A stretch of 15,074 nucleotides of DNA from MAG-120531 sp041163765 (GTDB taxonomy: Bacteria; Bacteroidota; Bacteroidia; Flavobacteriales; Flavobacteriaceae): NCBI GenBank assembly GCA_041163765.1, contig JBEAQS010000108.1, forward strand, positions 1 through 15,074, read 5' to 3'. The notes beneath the pieces were generated by a model. The model saw only the letters and a list, made by a program, of their open reading frames with translations. It was not told where the DNA came from and ran no database searches. The position numbers and the translations under genes are program-made. Positions 7,387-13,066 of the stretch are shown here, one piece after another. Numbering within the stretch: position 1 is the first letter of the stretch; the number at the start of each line of letters is the position of its first letter.

Positions 7387-8210
7387 AATCGAGCGTTTTT
7401 GTAGGCGCCAAGTACCTTGAACTCGTGGGCCATGATGGACAATAAAGCTTTTGCTTTCTCAAAATTTGCTGTTTCTTCAAAAGTGATATCCACAAAAAAT
7501 GCGTATTTCCAGGGCACATCAATAACGGGTAGTGACTGAATTTTAGTCAAGTTCATAGAACAATCACTCAGGGCATTTAACACCGCTGCCAAACTCCCCC
7601 TTTTGTGGTCTAAAACAAAGCGAAGCGATGCTTTGTTGGCTCCGGCGACCGAAAGTTCTTGTTGCTGGGTAGTGACCACCACAAACCGGGTGGCATTGTT
7701 CTTGATGGTCTGAATATCATCTGCCAATACTTCCAATCCATACAATTCTGCTGAACTCTTGGGGGCGATAGCCGCTATACCTTTCCAAGCATGGCGTTGA
7801 ATCGCCAAGGCGGAGGCCGCCGTGTCCTCGCTTTCAACCAACTTGATTTGCGGGTAATCGTAAAAAAACTGATTGCACTGCAACAAAGCCATGGGGTGAG
7901 AATGCACTTCAGAGATTTGATCCAAAGTCTGCCCCGGCAAAGCCATTAAATGATGGTGGATCGAAAGGTAATATTCTCCAACAATGGACAATTGGTATTT
8001 GTCCATCAAAGCGTAGTTGGGTATGATCGAACCCGCGATAGAATTTTCGATAGCCATCACGCCAAATTCGGCACGCTGATCGACTAAGCTGTGTACTAAG
8101 GCATCGAAAGAAGCACAATCGACAAATTCAATGTCCTCACCAAAATAATCAAGGGCTACTTGATAGTGGTTGGAACCTTTAATTCCTTGGATGGCAATTT
8201 TGGTATTCAT
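7383..8210 (-). CDS. pheA: Prephenate dehydratase (monofunctional)
   Basis: This enzyme converts prephenate to phenylpyruvate, the committed step to phenylalanine. From the start at 8210 (MNTKIAIQGIKGSNHYQV) it has 275 residues: a two-lobed catalytic domain (about 1-180) ending in the catalytic TRF motif (NNATRFVVV), then an ACT domain (about 190-270). The Phe-binding ESRP motif of other bacteria is replaced by QSLP in LTKIQSLPVIDVPW. No chorismate mutase domain is fused. A longer in-frame start at 8234 (MRDFFLAL) would lie in the loop of the attenuator hairpin and is unlikely to be the real start; 8210 fits the family. It is the first structural gene of the Phe/Tyr operon and overlaps the aminotransferase gene by ATGA. 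Confidence 0.96.
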   Translation of the reverse strand: MNTKIAIQGIKGSNHYQVALDYFGEDIEFVDCASFDALVHSLVDQRAEFGVMAIENSIAGSIIPNYALMDKYQLSIVGEYYLSIHHHLMALPGQTLDQISEVHSHPMALLQCNQFFYDYPQIKLVESEDTAASALAIQRHAWKGIAAIAPKSSAELYGLEVLADDIQTIKNNATRFVVVTTQQQELSVAGANKASLRFVLDHKRGSLAAVLNALSDCSMNLTKIQSLPVIDVPWKYAFFVDITFEETANFEKAKALLSIMAHEFKVLGAYKNARL

Positions 8211-8217
8211 CAGGGCT

Positions 8218-8245
8218 AAAAAAAAGTCCCGCATCAGCGGGACTT
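8218..8245 (-). terminator. Attenuator terminator in the pheA leader
   Basis: On the minus strand AAGTCCCGC (8245-8237), a TGAT loop (8236-8233) and GCGGGACTT (8232-8224) form a perfect 9-bp stem. The stem runs directly into eight consecutive T (8225-8218). This is a strong intrinsic terminator, yet it lies upstream of the pheA start codon (8210) and downstream of the Phe/Tyr-rich leader frame. Its 5' arm can also pair with GGGGCT at 8282-8277. A terminator at this place, between promoter and first gene, implies regulated premature termination. Confidence 0.92.
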
Positions 8246-8316
8246 AGTATTTTGATTGAGTTAATCACCTTACAACAGCCCCTTGCTTCTATCTGCATAG
8301 AAGTAAAAATAGCTGT
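8239..8316 (-). promoter_or_regulatory. Alternative leader RNA structures (1:2 hairpin and 2:3 antiterminator)
   Basis: Segment 1, ACAGCT (8316-8311, leader codons 7-9), can pair with segment 2, GGCTGT (8280-8275), with one G-U pair. Inside that loop CTTCTAT (8303-8297) and ATAGAAG (8292-8286) form a perfect 7-bp hairpin. Segment 2 in the overlapping form GGGGCT (8282-8277) can instead pair with AGTCCC (8244-8239), the 5' arm of the terminator, with one G-U pair. The two pairings exclude each other, and the second excludes the terminator. This matches the 1:2, 2:3 and 3:4 logic of ribosome-mediated attenuators. The antiterminator as seen is only 6 bp, so it may need extra contacts I cannot resolve without folding. 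Confidence 0.7.
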
Positions 8317-8335
8317 AAAAAAAGGTGTTATTCAT
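8270..8335 (-). CDS. Phe/Tyr-rich leader peptide of the pheA operon
   Basis: A 21-codon frame starts at ATG 8335-8333 and ends at TAA 8272-8270. It begins MNNT, continues FFYSYFYFY at residues 5-13 (four Phe and four Tyr in nine codons) and ends ADRSKGLL. Such a run is highly unlikely by chance directly upstream of a Phe/Tyr biosynthesis operon and resembles the E. coli pheA leader peptide PheL, except that Tyr is as frequent as Phe. The peptide itself probably has no function; its translation rate reports charged tRNA-Phe and tRNA-Tyr. Low charging would stall the ribosome over segment 1 and leave segment 2 free; efficient translation would bring the ribosome to the stop codon, covering segment 2 and letting the terminator form. 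No clear Shine-Dalgarno sequence precedes it, as is usual in Bacteroidetes. Confidence 0.88.
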   Translation of the reverse strand: MNNTFFYSYFYFYADRSKGLL

Positions 8336-8348
8336 GGTGTTCACGTTA

Positions 8349-8400
8349 TTTAATCGGCTAAATTATCATTTATATCGACACTGCCAAACTTCCGATTAAA
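8349..8400 (-). repeat. 9-bp inverted repeat bracketing the pheA operon promoter
   Basis: TTTAATCGG (8400-8392) and its exact reverse complement CCGATTAAA (8357-8349) are separated by 34 nt that contain the whole candidate promoter. The arm centres are 43 bp apart, about four helical turns. The second arm lies where transcription should begin and the first just upstream of the -33 box. This could be a pair of operator half-sites or simply a weak, long-looped hairpin; the loop is too long for a typical terminator of metF. Confidence 0.5.
8358..8388 (-). promoter_or_regulatory. Candidate promoter of the Phe/Tyr operon
   Basis: On the minus strand TTTG (8388-8385), a 19-nt spacer, and TAATTTAG (8365-8358) match the Bacteroidetes consensus TTTG-N19-TAnnTTTG with a single mismatch (A for T in the third-last... 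that is, TTAG in place of TTTG). It lies 22 nt upstream of the leader peptide start codon and about 20 nt after the metF stop, so transcription would start a few nucleotides before the leader frame. Spacing and location fit an attenuated operon. Confidence 0.65.
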
Positions 8401-8411
8401 AAATAGCTCAA

Positions 8412-9365
8412 TTAAAACAAAGCACTGGCGATTTGTGCGATATTTTCACTTTTCCCCATCGAGTAGTAATGCAATACAGGCACTCCTGCTTCTTTAAGTT
8501 CTTTCGATTGGGCAATAGCCCACTCAATCCCAACCTGTTTTATCCCAGCATTGTCCTTGGCAGATTCTACCGCCTCCACTAATTCCTGGGGTAGATCGAT
8601 TTTAAATACCTGAGGAAGAATACTTAGGTGTCTGCGCACGGCAAGCGGTTTAATCCCCGGAATAATGGGCACGTCAATGCCCATAGCCCGAGCGCTCTCT
8701 ACAAAGGCAAAATATTTGCTGTTGTCAAAGAACATTTGAGTGACTACGTAATCCGCTCCAGCATCAACCTTTTCCTTTAGTCTTTTTAAGTCTGAAGCCA
8801 TGGAGGGCGCTTCCATATGTTTTTCTGGATATCCAGCCACTCCAATACAAAAGGGCGTGGCCAGGGGTGCTTGTGGTTGATCGTGCAAAAATTGACCGCG
8901 ATTGAGCTGGTCGATTTGCCTCACCAAATCCACTGCATACGGATGACCGCCCGTGGTAGGGGTGAAATAGGCTTCGTCGCGCATGGAATCACCTCGGAGT
9001 GCCATCAAATTATCGATGCCTAAATACTGAAGATCGATCAACATGTATTCTGTTTCCTCTTGAGTAAACCCTCCGCACAAGACGTGTGGCACCGTATCCA
9101 CGTTGTACCGGTGTTTGATGGAAGCGCATATCCCTACCGTACCCGGACGCATGCGGGTGATTTTCTTTTCGTATAAGCCCGATTTCTGGGTATAGACGAC
9201 TTCTTCTCTGGAGGTGGTCACATCGATAAATGGGGGTTTAAACTCCATCAATGGGTCGATGTTGGCATATAGTTCATCAATGCTTTTTCCTTTGACAGGC
9301 GGAACGATTTCAAAGGAAAAAAGCGTTTTTCCCTGTGCGTTTTTAATGTGGTCTGTAATTTTCAT
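8412..9365 (-). CDS. metF: Methylenetetrahydrofolate reductase
   Basis: MetF reduces 5,10-methylenetetrahydrofolate to 5-methyltetrahydrofolate, the methyl donor for methionine synthase. From ATG 9365 the protein has 317 residues and folds as an FAD TIM barrel: SFEIVPP at 17-23 (E19 is the expected catalytic acid), DVTTSRE at 48-54, MALRGDSM at 121-128 for FAD, GVAGYPEKH at 175-183, and VVTQMFFD at 207-214. A longer open frame upstream to 9506 overlaps the end of metH and encodes nothing family-like; the start MKITDHIKNAQGKTLFSFE fits the family. It begins 10 nt after the metH stop and is the last gene of the methionine cluster. No hairpin terminator follows; the next element is the Phe/Tyr operon promoter. 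Confidence 0.97.
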   Translation of the reverse strand: MKITDHIKNAQGKTLFSFEIVPPVKGKSIDELYANIDPLMEFKPPFIDVTTSREEVVYTQKSGLYEKKITRMRPGTVGICASIKHRYNVDTVPHVLCGGFTQEETEYMLIDLQYLGIDNLMALRGDSMRDEAYFTPTTGGHPYAVDLVRQIDQLNRGQFLHDQPQAPLATPFCIGVAGYPEKHMEAPSMASDLKRLKEKVDAGADYVVTQMFFDNSKYFAFVESARAMGIDVPIIPGIKPLAVRRHLSILPQVFKIDLPQELVEAVESAKDNAGIKQVGIEWAIAQSKELKEAGVPVLHYYSMGKSENIAQIASALF

Positions 9366-9375
9366 AACAAAACGA

Positions 9376-12060
9376 TTAATCAGCAATATTAGGTGACAGC
9401 CATCTTTGGGCTTCGGCCAATGGAATGTTTTTTCTGCGCGCAAAGTCGGCAACTTGTTCTTGGGTGATTTTACCCAATCCAAAGTAACGGGCTTCTGGGT
9501 GGGCAAAATAATATCCTGATACAGAAGCTGCTGGCCACATCGCCAAACTTTCGGTCAAACGCACACCGATCGCACCTTCAACGTCGAGCAATTGCCATAT
9601 GGTTTGCTTTTCCAAATGGTCAGGACAAGCCGGATAGCCTGGTGCTGGGCGAATACCTCTGTATTGCTCACCGATGATCTGGTTAATCTCTAGGGATTCA
9701 TCAGAAGCATATCCCCAGAACTCCGTGCGGATTTTTAAATGCAACCACTCTGCCGCTGCTTCGGCAAATCGATCCGCAATCGCTTTGACCATAATCGAAT
9801 TGTAATCGTCGAGTTGGGCCTCGTATTCTTGAGCCCACTCATCGGCGCCAAATCCTGCACTGACACAAAAACATCCTACATAATCTGTGATACCGGTTTC
9901 TTTGGGGGCGATAAAATCAGATAAAGCCATGTAAGCAACACCTTCCTTCTTTTTGGCCTGTTGGCGCAACGTGCGGAACGTCGCTCCGTTTTTCGGGAGC
10001 ACTATATCGTCTTGATCATCGCTGTAGGCCTCAAACAATCCGTAAATACCTTTAACACTGAGCTTTTTCTCTCGGAGCAAAATATCGAGCACCCCTTGGG
10101 CGTCTTCGAACAGCGTTTTGGCTTGTGCACCGACTACCTCATCCGAAAACAAATCGGGATATCGGCCGTGTAGGTCCCATGACCTAAAAAATGGGGTCCA
10201 ATCGATCAAGGGCACCAAATCTTGCAAGTCTATATCCAACACATGCACCCCTTTGTTTTTGGGCGCAGGTACCGCATACGATGACCAATCCAACAGCTGT
10301 TTTTGACTGCGGGCTTCGGCCAAGGTGACAAACTCTTTATGGCTGCCTCGGTTGTTAAATTTCTCCGCAAAATCGATGTACTCCGATTTGATTTGTTCTC
10401 TATAGGCTTCTTGGGTTTCTGGCTGAAGCAGGTTGCCCACTACCGTTACTGCGCGGGAGGCATCATTGACGTGTACAACCGTAAACGGATACTCAGGGGC
10501 AATTTTTACCGCAGTATGCGCCTTACTGGTGGTAGCTCCTCCGATCAATAGGGGCATCGTCATGTTTCTTCGCTTCATTTCTTTAGCGATATGAACCATT
10601 TCATCCAGAGAGGGTGTAATCAAACCACTCAAGCCAATGGCATCAACACCTTCTTGTTGGGCGGTATCCAGAATCTTCTCTGGAGGGACCATAACCCCTA
10701 GATCAATAATTTCATAATTGTTACAGGCGAGCACCACGGAAACTATATTTTTTCCAATATCATGTACGTCGCCCTTGACGGTAGCCATCAATATTTTACC
10801 TGCTGCTTGAGAAGCTGTGGCGTCATAACCCGCCAGGGATTGTTTTTCTTCTTCGATAAAAGGCAATAAATAAGCTACGGCCTTTTTCATCACGCGGGCG
10901 GACTTGACCACTTGAGGAAGAAACATTTTTCCACTGCCAAAGAGATCTCCCACAACATTCATGCCCGTCATCAAATGACCTTCAATCACGTGTATAGGTC
11001 TTTCGGAAGCCAAACGCGCCTCCTCTACATCCTCTAAAATATAAGCGTCAATTCCCTTGACCAGCGCTCTGGTGATGCGTTCTTGAAGGGGTTCTTCCCT
11101 CCATTGATTTTCTTGTACCTTTTCTTTTGCGGTCCCCACGAAGGACTCAGCAAAATTGAGCAAACGCTCAGTGGCATCGTCTCTGCGGTCGAGTATTACA
11201 TCTTCAACATGTTCGAGCAAATCTTTGGGAATATCGTCATAGACCTCCAACATCGAAGGATTTACAATACCCATATTCATGCCTGCCTTGATGGCGTGGT
11301 AGAGAAACACGGAGTGCATGGCTTCTCGTACAGGGTTATTCCCTCGAAAACTAAAGGAAACATTACTCACCCCTCCACTCACAGAGCAATGAGGTAGATT
11401 TTGCCTTACCCATCGAGTAGCTTCAATAAAATCAATGGCGTTGCGGCGGTGTTCCTCCATACCGGTAGCCACGGGGAATATATTGAGGTCGAAAATAATA
11501 TCTTCGGGAGGGAAATGTACTTGATCCACCAGCAGGCGATAAGAGCGCTCAGCTATTTCTAAACGCCGTTCGTAGTTATCCGCTTGCCCCACCTCATCAA
11601 AGGCCATGACGATCACTGCCGCTCCATATTGTCGAATGCGGCGAGCCTGCCATAAAAATGCTTCCTCCCCTTCTTTAAGACTAATCGAATTCACGACGCA
11701 TTTGCCTTGAACCACTTGCAAACCTGCTTCGATAATCTCCCATTTGGAACTGTCGATCATGATGGGTACCCTGGCAATGTCCGGCTCAGCCACCACCAAA
11801 TTAAGGAAACTGACCATAGCCTTTTTGCCGTCGATCAATCCATCATCCATGTTTACATCGATGATTTGGGCGCCACCTTCTACTTGTTCCCGGGCAATGG
11901 CTAGCGCTTCATCAAAGCGCTCCTCCTTGATTAAGCGCAAGAAAAGTTTTGATCCTGCCACGTTGGTGCGTTCACCGACATTGACAAAATTGGTTTCTGG
12001 AGTCACCACGAGTGGTTCCAAGCCAGATAAGTGTAGGTATTTAGGGGATGTAGTACTCAT
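9376..12060 (-). CDS. metH: Methionine synthase, folate/cobalamin/reactivation subunit (split MetH, C-terminal part)
   Basis: This 894-residue protein equals MetH without its homocysteine-binding module. In order: pterin-binding TIM barrel (about 20-290; NVGERTNVAGSK at 27-38, IIDVNMD at 66-72, IMIDSSKW at 100-107), four-helix cap (about 310-410), B12-binding Rossmann domain (about 415-550) with DVHDIGKN at 431-438 giving the cobalt ligand H433, plus GLSGLITPSLDEM and IGGATTSKAHTAVK, and the AdoMet-binding reactivation domain (about 570-894) with RPAPGYPACPDH at 804-815. It transfers the methyl of methyltetrahydrofolate through cobalamin to homocysteine bound on the partner protein. The start ATG 12060 gives MSTTSPKYLHLSGLEPL; the open frame extends to 12150 but that part overlaps the previous gene. 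It starts 4 nt after the stop of the homocysteine-module gene. Confidence 0.97.
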   Translation of the reverse strand: MSTTSPKYLHLSGLEPLVVTPETNFVNVGERTNVAGSKLFLRLIKEERFDEALAIAREQVEGGAQIIDVNMDDGLIDGKKAMVSFLNLVVAEPDIARVPIMIDSSKWEIIEAGLQVVQGKCVVNSISLKEGEEAFLWQARRIRQYGAAVIVMAFDEVGQADNYERRLEIAERSYRLLVDQVHFPPEDIIFDLNIFPVATGMEEHRRNAIDFIEATRWVRQNLPHCSVSGGVSNVSFSFRGNNPVREAMHSVFLYHAIKAGMNMGIVNPSMLEVYDDIPKDLLEHVEDVILDRRDDATERLLNFAESFVGTAKEKVQENQWREEPLQERITRALVKGIDAYILEDVEEARLASERPIHVIEGHLMTGMNVVGDLFGSGKMFLPQVVKSARVMKKAVAYLLPFIEEEKQSLAGYDATASQAAGKILMATVKGDVHDIGKNIVSVVLACNNYEIIDLGVMVPPEKILDTAQQEGVDAIGLSGLITPSLDEMVHIAKEMKRRNMTMPLLIGGATTSKAHTAVKIAPEYPFTVVHVNDASRAVTVVGNLLQPETQEAYREQIKSEYIDFAEKFNNRGSHKEFVTLAEARSQKQLLDWSSYAVPAPKNKGVHVLDIDLQDLVPLIDWTPFFRSWDLHGRYPDLFSDEVVGAQAKTLFEDAQGVLDILLREKKLSVKGIYGLFEAYSDDQDDIVLPKNGATFRTLRQQAKKKEGVAYMALSDFIAPKETGITDYVGCFCVSAGFGADEWAQEYEAQLDDYNSIMVKAIADRFAEAAAEWLHLKIRTEFWGYASDESLEINQIIGEQYRGIRPAPGYPACPDHLEKQTIWQLLDVEGAIGVRLTESLAMWPAASVSGYYFAHPEARYFGLGKITQEQVADFARRKNIPLAEAQRWLSPNIAD

Positions 12061-12064
12061 CGAT

Positions 12065-13066
12065 CTAGATTTGGGTGCTTCTGGGTTTGGCTTGAGCAGC
12101 AATCCGAGCAATCGCTTCGATATGATCTGGGGTAGTTCCACAGCAACCACCGATAATATTGACCAAATTCAGGTCTAAATAATCTTGAATTTGCCCGGCC
12201 ATATCCTCGGGAGATTCATCGTATTGGCCAAAGGCATTGGGCAAACCTGCATTGGGGTGTGCTGAAACGGCAAATGGGGCTTTTTTGGCGAGCACCTCCA
12301 AGTGAGGCGTTAACTGTTTAGCCCCTAAGGCGCAGTTAAAGCCGACAGACAACAAATCGGCGTGTGCGATGGAGATCAAAAAAGCCTCCGCAGTCTGTCC
12401 AGAGAGCGTGCGTCCTGATGCATCCGTTATGGTGCCACTCACCATCACGGGTATATCGCTCTTGCGCTCTTCTTTCACCTCTTGAATGGCAAACAACGCT
12501 GCTTTTGCATTGAGTGTGTCAAATACCGTTTCCACCAGCAATATATCTACACCGCCATCCATCAGGGCCTCCACTTGTTCTTTGTAGGCGATGCGCAACC
12601 CGTCAAAATCAATCGCTCGAAAACCCGGATCGTTGACCTCAGGGGATAAACTCGCCGTTTTGTTGGTCGGACCTATACTTCCCGCTACATATCGAGGCTT
12701 ATCCGGTTGCTTTGCTGTAAACTCATCCGCGACCTCTTTGGCCAGTCGAGCAGAAACCAGGTTAATTTCCCGAACCAACGATTCCATATGATAGTCGGCC
12801 ATCGCAATCGTGGTCGAAGAAAAAGTGTTGGTCTCCAGGATATCCGCTCCAGCGGCTGCGTATTGAGCGTGTATGTCTTTGATGGCTGCTGATTGCGTCA
12901 ACGACAACAAATCATTGTTCCCCTGTAAAGGAGATTTCCAGTCCGCAAATCGATCACCTCGATAATCGGCTTCTGTGAATTTGTGTCTTTGGATCATGGT
13001 ACCCATGGCTCCATCCAACACCAAAACCCGTTCTTTTAACAATAATCTGATATCCGGTTTTTTCAT
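12065..13066 (-). CDS. Homocysteine S-methyltransferase module of split methionine synthase (MetH N-terminal part)
   Basis: A 333-residue betaine/homocysteine methyltransferase-type TIM barrel that binds and activates homocysteine through zinc. The three zinc-ligand cysteines are C245 (GFNCALGA) and C308-C309 (GGCCGT). Other MetH hallmarks are LVLDGAMGTMIQ at 15-26, ILETNTFSS at 76-84, AGSIGPTNKTASLSP at 128-142 and LLVETVFDTLNAKAA at 176-190. It matches the first domain of E. coli MetH and stops right after that domain, and the next gene continues with the second, so the two should work as a complex. Its ATG overlaps the metZ stop as ATGA (13066-13063). A stand-alone S-methylmethionine-type enzyme is less likely given the MetH-like motifs and context. 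Confidence 0.95.
   Translation of the reverse strand: MKKPDIRLLLKERVLVLDGAMGTMIQRHKFTEADYRGDRFADWKSPLQGNNDLLSLTQSAAIKDIHAQYAAAGADILETNTFSSTTIAMADYHMESLVREINLVSARLAKEVADEFTAKQPDKPRYVAGSIGPTNKTASLSPEVNDPGFRAIDFDGLRIAYKEQVEALMDGGVDILLVETVFDTLNAKAALFAIQEVKEERKSDIPVMVSGTITDASGRTLSGQTAEAFLISIAHADLLSVGFNCALGAKQLTPHLEVLAKKAPFAVSAHPNAGLPNAFGQYDESPEDMAGQIQDYLDLNLVNIIGGCCGTTPDHIEAIARIAAQAKPRSTQI

Noticed and set aside
8211..8234. Upstream in-frame pheA start at 8234 giving an extra MRDFFLAL, with two Phe codons.
   Set aside because: This ATG is in the loop of the terminator hairpin and the added residues are not family-like; the conserved protein begins at 8210.
8211..8282. Pairing of GGGGCT (8282-8277) with AGCCCT (8217-8212) next to the pheA start codon, as a translational switch.
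   Set aside because: The 6-bp pairing exists on paper, but it would hide the pheA start when segment 2 is free, i.e. under starvation, which is the wrong direction for a biosynthetic operon.
8349..8400. The 9-bp inverted repeat as a metF terminator.
   Set aside because: The 34-nt loop is too long, the stem is AT-rich, and no U-run follows its 3' arm.
8211..8411. A SAM riboswitch or T-box in the metF-pheA gap.
   Set aside because: Neither conserved core is recognisable; the leader frame and terminator explain the region, and a SAM riboswitch would be expected upstream of the methionine cluster, outside the window.
9366..9506. N-terminal extension of MetF up to 9506.
   Set aside because: It overlaps the end of metH in another frame and lacks similarity to MetF; MKITDHI at 9365 is the expected start.
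12061..12070. Frameshift or pseudogene interpretation of the two methionine synthase genes.
   Set aside because: The break falls exactly between modules, all ligand residues are kept on both sides, and split MetH is known in Bacteroidetes.
12061..12150. N-terminal extension of the large MetH protein up to 12150, overlapping the homocysteine module gene.
   Set aside because: The overlap encodes the end of the homocysteine module in the other frame, and the extension has no domain content; the ATG at 12060 fits better.
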